Source of the DNA: Paenibacillus sp. ACRRY
GTDB lineage: Bacteria; Bacillota; Bacilli; Paenibacillales; Paenibacillaceae
Assembly: GCF_022346995.1 (NCBI RefSeq)
Contig: NZ_JAKRNM010000005.1
Coordinates: 310,001 to 374,000, forward strand
DNA length: 64,000 bases
Direction: 5' to 3'
Numbering within the stretch: position 1 is the stretch's first letter; each line of letters opens with the position of its first letter. The notes beneath the pieces were generated by a model. It had not been told where the DNA came from, made no database searches, and saw only the letters and a list, made by a program, of their open reading frames with translations. The position numbers were made by a program, and so were the translations under genes. Shown here one piece after another: positions 8,079-17,230 of this stretch.

Positions 8079-11000
8079 ATGAGTTCTTTTGTGCATTTGC
8101 ACGTTCATAGTGAATATAGTTTGCTGGACGGCGCTGCGCGTATTCCGGATCTCGTGAACCAGGCCGCAGATCTTGGAATGACCACACTCGCATTGACCGA
8201 TCACGGCGTCATGTACGGCGCTGTTCCCTTTTATAAAGCCTGTATCGAACGAGGCATCAAGCCGATTATCGGTTGTGAGGCATACATGACCGCAGGGTCC
8301 CGCAAGGAGCGGGGGAGTCGCAAGGATCAGCCCATACACCACTTGATCTTGCTGGCGAAGAACATGACGGGTTACCGCAACTTGATGAAATTATGTTCAA
8401 TTGGGCATTTGGAAGGTTTCCATTACAAGCCACGTATTGATATGGAGAGTTTGGCTGCCCATCACGAGGGCATTATCTGCCTGAGTGCTTGTCTGGGAGG
8501 AGAAGTGCCTCAGCATTTGCTGCATGGACGGGAAGAAGAGGCCCGGCGGGCAGCGCTTCGTTATAAACATATTTTTGGTCCTGATTTCTATCTGGAGCTT
8601 CAGGATCACGGCCTCGCAGAGCAGAAAAGAGTCAATCCCCAATTGATTCGTCTAGCCGAGGAACTGGATATTCCACTTGTGGCAACCAATGATGTGCATT
8701 ACCTGTCGGAAGCGGACGCTGAGCTTCAGGATGTACTAATTTGTATCGGAACCGGGAAAACCGTCGACGACGAGAGTCGTCTTCGGATTGGGACCAATCA
8801 GCTGTATTTGAAAAGTGAGCAGGAGATGGCCCGCTTGTTTCCTCATGTGGAAGAAGCGTTGAAGAACACGGTTCGTATTGCCGAATCCTGTGAACTGCAG
8901 CTGGAATTCGGCAAATCCATCTTGCCTGAATACAGACCGCTGCCTGAGGGACAGAGTCCTTCGGAGTACCTGAGAGAGCTCTGTGAAAAAGGCATGGAAG
9001 AACGTTATGCCGAGTCAGAACGCTGGACGGATTCGGAGCTTCGTTCCGGACTGGAGCAGCGATTGAACTATGAACTTCAGGTTATCGACAGTATGGGCTT
9101 CTCGGATTACTTCCTGATCGTATGGGATTTTATCGCTTACGCCCATAGACAAGGGATCGTTACCGGCCCAGGCCGGGGTTCCTCGGCGGGAAGTCTTGTT
9201 GCTTATACACTGCATATTACCGATGTTGATCCAATGAAATATAATTTGCTCTTTGAACGTTTCCTGAACCCTGAACGTATTTCCATGCCCGATATCGATA
9301 TCGATTTCAGCGATGAGCGGCGGGATGAGGTTATTGATTATGTCGCAGACAAATACGGAAAAGCACATGTGGCGCAGATTATTACCTTTGGTACAATGGC
9401 TGCACGTGCAGCAGTAAGGGACGTTGGACGCGCGTTAAATGTACCCTATGGCGAGGTGGATAAGGCAGCGAAGCTCATCCCTGCGCAGCTCGGGATCAAC
9501 ATCCGTCGTGCCATGGAAGCAACGCCTGAATTGAAGGCTTTATATGAAACGAAGCCAAAAACCCGGGAACTACTGGATATGGCCATGAAGGTAGAAGGCA
9601 TGCCGCGCCATGCGTCCACGCATGCTGCCGGGGTCGTTATATCCCGCGATCCTCTGACCGATGCCGTTCCGCTTCAGGAAGGAAGCGAGGGCACTGCGTT
9701 AACCCAATACTCAATGGAGAACCTGGAGTCAATCGGTTTGCTCAAGATGGACTTTCTCGGACTGCGAACCCTTTCCATTATTGAACGCTGCCTGCGTTGG
9801 ATCGGAGAAGAGGGCGAAGTTCCGGATTTCCGCTATATCGCGGATGATGATGCAACGACGTATGAGATGCTTGGCCGTGGTGACACGATGGGCATATTCC
9901 AGCTGGAATCGGCAGGCATGCGGCGTGTGCTGAAGGATCTGAAACCGACGGTATTTGAAGACATCATCTCCGTTCTCGCTTTGTATCGTCCGGGTCCGAT
10001 GGAGTTCATCTCCAAGTATATTCAGGGCAAGCATGGACAAATTGAGGTCGATTATCCCCATGCCGATCTGGAATCCATTCTTAAGGATACGTATGGCATC
10101 ATCGTCTATCAGGAACAGATCATGCAGATTGCTTCACGCATGGCGGGTTTCTCGCTGGGAGAAGCGGACTTGCTTCGCCGAGCTGTTTCCAAGAAGAAAC
10201 GGGAAGTGCTCGATTTGGAACGCGGACATTTCGTTCAGGGCAGTCTCAAACAAGGCTATAGCGAGGAAGAAGCGGACCTGGTCTACGACATGATTGTGAA
10301 ATTTGCGAACTACGGTTTCCCGCGTGCCCACGCTGCGGCATATGGTGTACTGGCGTTCCAGACCGCATATCTGAAGGCTCATTACCCGGTTCATTTTATG
10401 GCCTCCATGCTGACTGCCGTTATGGGCAGTCACCGCAAGGTTGCGGAATACGTCGTGGAATGTCGTCGTATGGGAATTGAGGTCTTGCCGCCTGACGTCA
10501 ACGAAAGTGGCATACTGTTTACTCCAGTTTTTGCAGTACCCGGCAAACCGGAGAAAAATCTGACTGACGAGTCCGAGATGGACAATGGGAACAACACAGA
10601 AAATGATTTGTATGATCATTCCGGTCAGGATGAATATGGTGAAGCACCATTGCCAGATGACCCTGGTCCAATGCCTGAAGAAGGTGAAGATTCGTATGGC
10701 TGGCAAGCTTCGACCGTGATGCCTGAAGACCTGAAACAAGAAGGGCTATCTGGAAACACTAGTGAATCGTCAGCAATAAAGCATGTGGATAGGGATGAAA
10801 CAGGTTTATCCGGCGGAACGGAGCAAAATCTGTCTGATGTATTTGCATCGGGTTCCATTCGTTTTGGACTGGCTGCTGTGAAGAATGTCGGAACGCAAGC
10901 CATGGAGAGTATCATGCTCGTCCGCAAGGAGCGCCCATTCGACAGTTTGCTCGATTTTTGTCGCCGTGTTGATCTGCGTGTCTGCAACAAACGTGTCATT

Positions 11001-12062
11001 GAATCGCTGATTCAGGCGGGAGCCTTTGACACTTTGCCCGGACACCGGGCTCAACTGCTCGCGATGCTGGACGAGACGGTGGAAGCTGCTCTGAAGTGGC
11101 GCAAGGAGCGCGAGGATCTGCAGATTCAGCTGTTCGATTTTGTTGAAACGCCCAATTGGGAGATTGAATATCCACAGATCCCTGCATATTCAGCTACTCA
11201 GCAACTGGAGCTTGAACGGGAGTTGTTGGGTCTGTATCTCTCCGGTCATCCGCTTGATGATTATGAAGATGTGCTCGAATCGAGTGGAGCGGACCGGATT
11301 ATGGAGCTGACAGAAGCAGTCGACGATACGATGGCCGTCGCTGCGGGGATGGTAGTGTCCGTGAAGTCGATCACGACGAAACAGGGCAAGGCCATGGCGT
11401 TCATGGAACTGGAAGACCAGATTGAACGATGCGAAGTGGTTCTCTTTCCCGAAGTATGGCGGCGGAGCCAGCAGCATGTCGGGAAAGGTGAACTGCTCGT
11501 CGTGCGTGCCAAGGTGCAGCAGCAGGACGAAGGGTTTAAGCTGCTGGCTGAGGAAGTGGCGCCGCTCACACAGGCGGCACTGGAACAGCAGCTGCGCAGC
11601 CGCGAACGGCGCGGGAAGCCTGGCAGCGGCAGTCCTTCGCGCCCGGCGGGCCCAGCGCGGCAGCCAGCCGGTGCGAAAGCTCCAGCTGCAGCTGTACGCA
11701 GCATCGCAGGCGGAGTGCCTGCAGCAGCGCACAGCGGAGAAGGCGCAGGTAAGGCAGAGGCAACGTCTGCATCATCACCAGGCAGCACCGGTTCTGCCAG
11801 TGGATCCGAGCAGAGTCGCCGGTCTCAGACTGCACAGCAGCGGGTGTTCGTGAAGATCACTCCGCAGTCCGAGAAACCGGAACTACTGACACGTTTGAAA
11901 CAGATGCTCCAGCAGCATCCGGGTCCGGTTGCGACGGTACTTTTCTATGAGCAGCAGCAGAAGTTGCTCGCGTTAAGCGATGCTTACCGGATTAAACCGT
12001 CTCCTACACTGTTCTCAGAGATGGAACAGATGCTGGGCGAGGGTACAGTTAAAATCAAGTAA
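8079..12062 (+). CDS. dnaE: DNA polymerase III alpha subunit DnaE with two family-atypical insertions
   Basis: 1327 residues, ATG behind AAAGGAAG. PHP domain 1-270 (FVHLHVHSEYSLLDGA, LALTDHGVMYG), polymerase palm with PDIDIDFSDERR near 404-415 (catalytic Asp residues), fingers with YRPGPMEFI and YGIIVYQEQIMQIA, tandem HhH, and an OB fold about 1085-1165. It is about 200 residues longer than B. subtilis DnaE (1115). The excess is an acidic, low-complexity insert at about 820-918, between DVNESGILFT and SGSIRFGLAAVKNVG, and an Ala/Pro/Ser/Gly-rich linker at about 1173-1253 near the C-terminus. DnaE extends RNA primers before PolC takes over. It is divergent from ytrH and ends in a strong terminator. 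Confidence 0.97.
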   Translation: MSSFVHLHVHSEYSLLDGAARIPDLVNQAADLGMTTLALTDHGVMYGAVPFYKACIERGIKPIIGCEAYMTAGSRKERGSRKDQPIHHLILLAKNMTGYRNLMKLCSIGHLEGFHYKPRIDMESLAAHHEGIICLSACLGGEVPQHLLHGREEEARRAALRYKHIFGPDFYLELQDHGLAEQKRVNPQLIRLAEELDIPLVATNDVHYLSEADAELQDVLICIGTGKTVDDESRLRIGTNQLYLKSEQEMARLFPHVEEALKNTVRIAESCELQLEFGKSILPEYRPLPEGQSPSEYLRELCEKGMEERYAESERWTDSELRSGLEQRLNYELQVIDSMGFSDYFLIVWDFIAYAHRQGIVTGPGRGSSAGSLVAYTLHITDVDPMKYNLLFERFLNPERISMPDIDIDFSDERRDEVIDYVADKYGKAHVAQIITFGTMAARAAVRDVGRALNVPYGEVDKAAKLIPAQLGINIRRAMEATPELKALYETKPKTRELLDMAMKVEGMPRHASTHAAGVVISRDPLTDAVPLQEGSEGTALTQYSMENLESIGLLKMDFLGLRTLSIIERCLRWIGEEGEVPDFRYIADDDATTYEMLGRGDTMGIFQLESAGMRRVLKDLKPTVFEDIISVLALYRPGPMEFISKYIQGKHGQIEVDYPHADLESILKDTYGIIVYQEQIMQIASRMAGFSLGEADLLRRAVSKKKREVLDLERGHFVQGSLKQGYSEEEADLVYDMIVKFANYGFPRAHAAAYGVLAFQTAYLKAHYPVHFMASMLTAVMGSHRKVAEYVVECRRMGIEVLPPDVNESGILFTPVFAVPGKPEKNLTDESEMDNGNNTENDLYDHSGQDEYGEAPLPDDPGPMPEEGEDSYGWQASTVMPEDLKQEGLSGNTSESSAIKHVDRDETGLSGGTEQNLSDVFASGSIRFGLAAVKNVGTQAMESIMLVRKERPFDSLLDFCRRVDLRVCNKRVIESLIQAGAFDTLPGHRAQLLAMLDETVEAALKWRKEREDLQIQLFDFVETPNWEIEYPQIPAYSATQQLELERELLGLYLSGHPLDDYEDVLESSGADRIMELTEAVDDTMAVAAGMVVSVKSITTKQGKAMAFMELEDQIERCEVVLFPEVWRRSQQHVGKGELLVVRAKVQQQDEGFKLLAEEVAPLTQAALEQQLRSRERRGKPGSGSPSRPAGPARQPAGAKAPAAAVRSIAGGVPAAAHSGEGAGKAEATSASSPGSTGSASGSEQSRRSQTAQQRVFVKITPQSEKPELLTRLKQMLQQHPGPVATVLFYEQQQKLLALSDAYRIKPSPTLFSEMEQMLGEGTVKIK

Positions 12063-12092
12063 TGGCCTTGGCAATGCCCATCGCTAGAGTAG

Positions 12093-12125
12093 GAACCTGT
12101 CCGGTAATACCGGACGGGTTCTTTT
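12093..12125 (+). terminator. dnaE terminator
   Basis: GAACC-T-GTCCGG / CCGGAC-GGGTTC stem with loop TAATA, followed by TTTT, 30 bases after the dnaE stop. Confidence 0.88.
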
Positions 12126-12287
12126 GTTTGGCCAAACGAGGGGAGACTGCTGCCTGGGGAGCCCCGTTTAACCCCGGACAGAAGTCCATTCGTGTTTTTT
12201 TATGAACGTTTTGCAGGTTTGCCGCATACACTTGAGAACACCGAAGGACCTCGCGGTCCTCGGGGGAGCGATGCGGGAGGTCGAGAT

Positions 12288-12776
12288 ATGTCATATGAAA
12301 TCGTAGAAGCCATGCTGGCCCGGCGGGGTGTACAGATTGATGCAATCGCTGAAATTGTATATCGTCTGCAAAAAGGGTACCACCCGGAACTGACTATGGA
12401 TGACTGTGTAACAAGTGTGAAGTCGGTACTACAAAAAAGAGAAGTTCAGTATACGCTGTATACTGGCATTGCTCTGGATGAACTGGCTGAAAAACGTCTC
12501 TTGCCCCAGCCGCTGCAGGCCATTATGGAAGCGGATGAATCCCTGTATGGAGTGGACGAGACTCTGGCCCTTGGCATTACCCATGTGTATGGCATGATTG
12601 GTTTAACCAGTTTTGGTTACCTGGATAAAGAAAAAATAGGCGTCATTCACGATCTGAATGAAGATGGATCAGGCATTCATGTCTTCCTGGATGATCTCGT
12701 TGCCGGTCTGGCTGCCGCGGCTTCCGCACGTATTGCCCACAAAAATCTTAATGCCAAAAAATACGCCACGGATTAA
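12288..12776 (+). CDS. phosphatidylglycerophosphatase A-like protein (YutG family)
   Basis: 162 residues from the ATG at 12288, behind GGGAGG; an upstream in-frame start at 12192 lacks a site and would add a non-homologous, Gly/Pro/Arg-rich leader. MSYEIVEAMLARRGVQIDAIAEIVYRLQ, a C-terminal DEDGSG-like NEDGSGIHVFLDDLVAGLAAA and YGVDETLALGIT match the PgpA/YutG family, which removes phosphate from phosphatidylglycerol phosphate. A perfect AGGACC-TCGC-GGTCCT hairpin (12245-12260) lies just upstream and could affect the leader. A second hairpin (12804-12825, CAGGGC/GCCCTG) follows the gene without a T run. Nothing else is seen before 13028. Confidence 0.8.
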   Translation: MSYEIVEAMLARRGVQIDAIAEIVYRLQKGYHPELTMDDCVTSVKSVLQKREVQYTLYTGIALDELAEKRLLPQPLQAIMEADESLYGVDETLALGITHVYGMIGLTSFGYLDKEKIGVIHDLNEDGSGIHVFLDDLVAGLAAAASARIAHKNLNAKKYATD

Positions 12777-13027
12777 TAATTTCCTCCCTAGCTGCAGGAC
12801 ATTCAGGGCGGCAAGTGCTGCCCTGGAGAACCTGAACGTCTTATCTCCCTTGCCAGAATATCGGACGAAGTGTTAAGCGTATCGGTTATCCTAGTGGGAC
12901 AAATGTCCCCCAAGATCCCGTTTTCTCCCCTAAGGTCCTGAACCCTTCCTTGCAGAAAAAAACGGAGGTATGGTATCATTAGTCCAATATACGGGCTCTG
13001 AACATTAGCTTAGGGGGCGGACATGGC

Positions 13028-13216
13028 ATGTGGACGGTGATTTACATTGCACCGACAGCAAAGGTTGCGGACAAGATTAAGACCAAGCTTTCGGAAGAAG
13101 GTTTTCTGGTACAGACCCGTCCCATCAGTTTATCCAAGCAGCAATTTGAGATTCGCGTCCCTTCTGGGGAATTGGAAGAAGTCCAGGAAGTGCTGAATTT
13201 GATTCTGCATTCCTGA
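13028..13216 (+). CDS. conserved small alpha/beta protein upstream of accD
   Basis: 62 residues (MWTVIYIAPTAKVADKIKTKLSEEGF...ELEEVQEVLNLILHS), ATG at 13028 with AGGGGGCGG 7 bases before. The pattern beta-alpha-beta-beta-alpha is ferredoxin-like, as in small DUF2007-type proteins. No catalytic motif is visible. I cannot name a function; its place ahead of accDA suggests co-transcription but a 410-base gap separates them. Confidence 0.65.
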   Translation: MWTVIYIAPTAKVADKIKTKLSEEGFLVQTRPISLSKQQFEIRVPSGELEEVQEVLNLILHS

Positions 13217-13310
13217 TTTGAATTCAACATCAGAGGTGCCTTGGCGAAGAAGAAAGTACCATCGGTACATAAGGGGCTGACCGCGCAAGCGGAGAGAGGA
13301 ATCGACTTGC

Positions 13311-13436
13311 ATGTATTGTATGCTGCTGTCCTTCCTTCTTTTTTTGTTAGGCTATGGACTGACCAGGCTGCTCCCGGAGACCCTACCGAGACAAGTTCAA
13401 GTATTTCGCGCAACAATCTATCGGTATTACAGGTAA
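13311..13436 (+). CDS. possible 41-residue small membrane protein in the accD leader
   Basis: ATG at 13311 to TAA at 13436. It encodes a hydrophobic start (MYCMLLSFLLFLLGYGLTRLL) followed by a basic, aromatic tail ending YRYYR. GGAGAGAGGA lies about 11 bases upstream, a little far. Single-span topology and a plausible site support it, but no homologue is known to me and the 410-base accD leader could be purely untranslated. The rest of 13217-13626 shows no other supported gene. Confidence 0.35.
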   Translation: MYCMLLSFLLFLLGYGLTRLLPETLPRQVQVFRATIYRYYR

Positions 13437-13626
13437 CATCAATCGTGCTGACAGAAGCCACTGATTCTTGCCTTATGCCGGCGGATTTTTTTGTTGTGAA
13501 TGCCTGGACAAGGCCCATTGCAGCGTGTGGGTCGTAAACGGTTCACCGCAGTACCTCTGTAGAAGTCGCTTTTCGCGATGTACTACAGGGTGCGGCTATC
13601 AAATCAACGGCTGGAGAGGTGTAGTT

Positions 13627-14520
13627 GTGTTCAAAGATATATTCCAGAAAAAACGGAAGTACGCTACCATACCTTCCGAGCGTGCGGTTCGTGGCGAAGG
13701 CCAGGAAGTCGTAGAACGTCCAAAGCGTGAAATCCCTGAAGGACTTATGAACAAGTGCAGCAAATGCGGCACGATTCAATATAGCAAGGAATTGGAGAAA
13801 AATCTGAAAGTATGTCCTGCTTGCGGCTATCACATGCGCTTGAATGCCATGGAACGTATTGCCATGGTACTGGACGAGCAAGGCTTTGTTGAGCTGGATG
13901 CAGACATGGTTTCGGTGGATCCTCTTGGTTTCCCGGGATACAGCAGCAAGCTGGAACAACAGCGTCTGAAGTCAGGCTTGAAGGAAGCTGTAATTACAGG
14001 AGAAGGAACCATTGAAGGTTTACCTGTGGTTGTGGCTGTTATGAGTTTTGATTTCTTCACAGGAAGCATGGGTTCTGTTGTAGGGGAGAAAATCACTCGT
14101 GCTGTAGAGCATGCGACTGCGAAAAACTTACCCCTGATTATTTTCTCAACCTCTGGTGGAGCGCGGATGCAGGAGAGTATCCTCAGCTTGATGCAGATGG
14201 CCAAAACTAGTGCGGCACTGGCTCGTTTGGATGAACAGGGAGGACTTTATATTTCCGTCATCACGGACCCAACCACCGGTGGGGTATCAGCGAGTTTCGC
14301 CAGTCTGGGCGATATCAACATCGCTGAACCAGGTGCTGTATTTGGCTTTGCCGGCCGAATTGTCATTGAGCAAACCATTCGTCAGAAGCTGCCTGAGGAT
14401 TTCCAGACGGCAGAATTTAATATGCAGCATGGTCAGTTGGACTTGGTGATTCACCGGAAGGAACTTCGTACGACCCTTGCCAAGCTTCTGGATATGCACA
14501 GCGAAAAAGGAGGGGTCTAA
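13627..14520 (+). CDS. accD: acetyl-CoA carboxylase carboxyltransferase beta subunit AccD
   Basis: 297 residues from the GTG at 13627 with GGAGAGGT about 7 bases before; the longer open frame upstream lacks similarity. The N-terminal zinc ribbon is CSKCGTIQYSKELEKNLKVCPACG-like, with four Cys at CxxC...CxxC. The carboxyltransferase core contains FSTSGGARMQESILSLMQM and TDPTTGGVSASFASLGDI. With AccA it transfers carboxyl from biotin to acetyl-CoA to make malonyl-CoA for fatty acid synthesis. Its stop codon abuts the accA start. Confidence 0.96.
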   Translation: MFKDIFQKKRKYATIPSERAVRGEGQEVVERPKREIPEGLMNKCSKCGTIQYSKELEKNLKVCPACGYHMRLNAMERIAMVLDEQGFVELDADMVSVDPLGFPGYSSKLEQQRLKSGLKEAVITGEGTIEGLPVVVAVMSFDFFTGSMGSVVGEKITRAVEHATAKNLPLIIFSTSGGARMQESILSLMQMAKTSAALARLDEQGGLYISVITDPTTGGVSASFASLGDINIAEPGAVFGFAGRIVIEQTIRQKLPEDFQTAEFNMQHGQLDLVIHRKELRTTLAKLLDMHSEKGGV

Positions 14521-15561
14521 ATGGCGGGTGAGTTGCCATATGAAGCGCCTCTGGTTGAGATGCGCAAAAAGATTGAGGAGCTTGTACAGTTCGGACAGGA
14601 GAAGGGCATTGATTTCACGGATGAAATTGCCCGCCTGGAGGAACGTTATCATAGACTTGAAGAAGAGATTTATTCCGGCATAACCGCAGCTCAGAAAATG
14701 CATCTGGCGCGTCACCAACAGCGTCCAACTGCACTTGATCTGATCCAGCTCATCTTTACCGATTTTATCGAACTTCATGGTGATCGGATGTTTGGCGACG
14801 ATCTGGCCGTCGTTGGCGGCCTTGCGAAGCTGAATGGAAGAACGGTAACTGTCATCGGACAACAGCGGGGGAAAGATACGAAAGACAATATCGCCCGCTT
14901 TTTCGGGAGCGCGCATCCGGAAGGTTTCCGCAAAGGACTGCGGCTGATGAAGCAGGCGAACAAATTTGGTCGTCCAATTATTACATTTGTTGATACTAAA
15001 GGAGCCTATCCGGGTAATACTGCAGAAGAGAGAGGTCAATCGGAAGCCATCGCCCGTAACCTGATTGAAATGGCGAAGCTCACGGTGCCTGTAATTGTTG
15101 TGGTTATCGGCGAGGGTGGAAGCGGCGGCGCACTGGCCTTGGCTGTAGGCAATCGTGTACTCATGCTGGAGCATGCCATTTATTCAGCGATCTCTCCGAA
15201 TGGTGCAGCGTCCATCCTGTGGAAGGATGCGTCCAAGGCAGATCAGGCAGCTGAAGCGATGAAGATAACAGCCAAGGATCTGCTGGAAATGGAAGTTATC
15301 GAGGAAATTGTTCCTGAACCACGTGGTGGTGCGCATCGGGATTATGAAGGTGCTGCAGCAGCGATCAGCGAAGCTCTGGTTCGTCATCTGGAAGAGATGA
15401 AAGGCTGGAGCGGGGATCAGCTGAAGCAGGATCGGTACGAGAAATTCCGCAAAATCGGATCCGTTACGTTCGAATCTCCAACCCCACAGGCCCCGGTTGA
15501 AGCTCCGGAGGAGCCCGTTCGAGTGGATGCAGTGAATAATTTGTCGGGAAATGCAGAATGA
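14521..15561 (+). CDS. accA: acetyl-CoA carboxylase carboxyltransferase alpha subunit AccA
   Basis: 346 residues; the ATG follows the accD stop directly and the GGAGGGG site lies inside the accD end, so the pair is translationally coupled. Core motifs are ELHGDRMFGDDLAVVGGLA, FVDTKGAYPGNTAEERGQSE and VVIGEGGSGGALALAVGN. The C-terminus carries an extra Pro/Glu-rich tail of about 25 residues (PTPQAPVEAPEEP) beyond the usual family length. In B. subtilis pfkA follows; here pyk comes next with no pfkA. Confidence 0.96.
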   Translation: MAGELPYEAPLVEMRKKIEELVQFGQEKGIDFTDEIARLEERYHRLEEEIYSGITAAQKMHLARHQQRPTALDLIQLIFTDFIELHGDRMFGDDLAVVGGLAKLNGRTVTVIGQQRGKDTKDNIARFFGSAHPEGFRKGLRLMKQANKFGRPIITFVDTKGAYPGNTAEERGQSEAIARNLIEMAKLTVPVIVVVIGEGGSGGALALAVGNRVLMLEHAIYSAISPNGAASILWKDASKADQAAEAMKITAKDLLEMEVIEEIVPEPRGGAHRDYEGAAAAISEALVRHLEEMKGWSGDQLKQDRYEKFRKIGSVTFESPTPQAPVEAPEEPVRVDAVNNLSGNAE

Positions 15562-15668
15562 TGTGACGAATTTCCTATACAAATGAACGAAAGTATAGTA
15601 AATTTAATAGTTGGAAAAAGAAAAAAGACATATACAGAGAGACCTTTTAAAATCGGAGGAAACCCAAA

Positions 15669-17096
15669 ATGCGCAAAACGAAAATTGTATGTACAATCGG
15701 TCCATCCAGTGAATCACTGGAGAACACCAAAAAACTGATTATGGCCGGTATGAACGTGGCCCGTCTGAACTTCTCCCACGGTGATTTCGATGAGCACGGC
15801 GGACGGATCAAAGCGATTCGCCAAGCATGCGAAGAGTTGAACAAAACCGTAGCAATCCTGCTGGACACCAAAGGACCGGAAATTCGGACAGGTAAACTCG
15901 AAGTTGAACCGATTGAGTTGGTTCAGGACGAGTACATCACTTTGACAACAGAAGAAATTCTGGGCACCAAAGAACGTCTTTCCATTACGTATGCAGATCT
16001 TCCAAATGATGTTGAGCCAGGATCTACAATTCTGATCGACGACGGTCTGATCGGACTGACTGTGGTGGAAGTGCAAGGCACCGAGATCAAATGCCGTATC
16101 GTGAACGGCGGAACGATCAAAAGCAAAAAAGGTGTTAACGTTCCGGGCGTTGCCATTTCTCTGCCGGGTATCACTGAAAAAGATGCTAACGATATCGTAT
16201 TTGGTATCGAGCAAGGTATCGATTTCATCGCGGCTTCTTTTGTTCGTAAAGCAAGTGACGTGCTTGAAATTCGTGAACTGCTTGAGAAGCACAATGCTGG
16301 ACATATCCAAATCATCTCCAAAATTGAGAACCAACAAGGCGTAGACAACCTGGATGAGATCCTTGAAGTGTCTGATGGCTTGATGGTAGCTCGTGGTGAC
16401 CTTGGTGTGGAAATTCCTGCGGAAGAAGTACCATTGGTACAAAAACGCATGATCGAAAAATGTAATGTTGCAGGCAAACCGGTTATTACAGCTACACAAA
16501 TGCTGGATTCCATGCAGCGTAACCCGCGTCCAACTCGTGCGGAAGCAAGTGACGTTGCGAATGCGATCTTCGACGGAACAGATGCAATCATGTTGTCTGG
16601 TGAGACAGCTGCGGGTAAATACCCGGTTGAATCCGTTCTGACAATGTCCCGTATCGCGGAAAAAGCAGAGTCCGCTCTGCCTTATCAAGAGCTGTATCTG
16701 AAACAACGTGTTGCACAACAAACAACTGTTACAGAAGCAATCAGCCAATCCGTTGCGCTGTCCGCTCAAGATCTGAACGCAAAAGCGATCATCACTTCGA
16801 CTGAATCTGGCCATACGGCTCGTATGGTTTCCAAATACCGCCCGGAAGCTCCAATTATTGCCGTGACTACGGAAGATAGAACTTCCCGTCGTCTTGCACT
16901 GGCTTGGGGTGTTACACCAGTGAAAGGCAGACGTTGTGACTCAACGGATTCCTTGTTTGAGAATGCAATCGAAGGCGGTTTGAAATCCGGAATCGTCAAA
17001 GAAGGTGATCTGGTTGTCATCACTGCGGGTGTACCTCTGGGTCGCTCCGGTTCCACCAACTTGATCAAAGTAAGCCAAATTCCAAACAACGCTTAA
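15669..17096 (+). CDS. pyk: pyruvate kinase, short form without the C-terminal PEP-utiliser domain
   Basis: 475 residues, ATG behind CGGAGGAAACCC. It starts MRKTKIVCTIGPSSES and holds NFSHGDFDEHG, LDTKGPEIRTG, the active-site Lys in FVRKASDVLE/ISKIENQQGVDNL, and MVARGDLGVEIPAEEVPLVQK. It converts phosphoenolpyruvate and ADP to pyruvate and ATP. B. subtilis Pyk is about 585 residues because of an extra C-terminal mobile domain; this one ends like the shorter enzymes of other bacteria. It stands alone, 107 bases after accA and before a terminator. Confidence 0.95.
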   Translation: MRKTKIVCTIGPSSESLENTKKLIMAGMNVARLNFSHGDFDEHGGRIKAIRQACEELNKTVAILLDTKGPEIRTGKLEVEPIELVQDEYITLTTEEILGTKERLSITYADLPNDVEPGSTILIDDGLIGLTVVEVQGTEIKCRIVNGGTIKSKKGVNVPGVAISLPGITEKDANDIVFGIEQGIDFIAASFVRKASDVLEIRELLEKHNAGHIQIISKIENQQGVDNLDEILEVSDGLMVARGDLGVEIPAEEVPLVQKRMIEKCNVAGKPVITATQMLDSMQRNPRPTRAEASDVANAIFDGTDAIMLSGETAAGKYPVESVLTMSRIAEKAESALPYQELYLKQRVAQQTTVTEAISQSVALSAQDLNAKAIITSTESGHTARMVSKYRPEAPIIAVTTEDRTSRRLALAWGVTPVKGRRCDSTDSLFENAIEGGLKSGIVKEGDLVVITAGVPLGRSGSTNLIKVSQIPNNA

Positions 17097-17134
17097 TTGA
17101 ACATTAAGCTGTAGATGGATCAAAACAGGAATGA

Positions 17135-17166
17135 AGCAATGGGGCAATTGTCCCGTTGCTTTTTTC
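17135..17166 (+). terminator. pyk terminator
   Basis: GCAATGGGG / TCCCGTTGC stem, with G-T pairs, around a CAATTG centre and followed by six Ts, 40 bases after the pyk stop. Confidence 0.82.
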
Positions 17167-17230
17167 CATCTTTATGACACTTTTCACAGGATGAGTACGT
17201 ATGAATGGTAGACCGAAGGAGGCCGATAAC

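Noticed and set aside
11190..11788. Reverse-strand frames of 175-180 codons inside dnaE
   Set aside because: They are shadows of the GC-rich low-complexity linker of dnaE, with biased composition and no ribosome site.
13241..13537. 98-codon frame before accD
   Set aside because: No recognisable protein pattern and the GAGGTG is only 2 bases from its TTG; it overlaps the better small membrane frame.
14287..15174. 295-codon reverse frame across accD/accA
   Set aside because: It is a shadow of two certain genes on the other strand.
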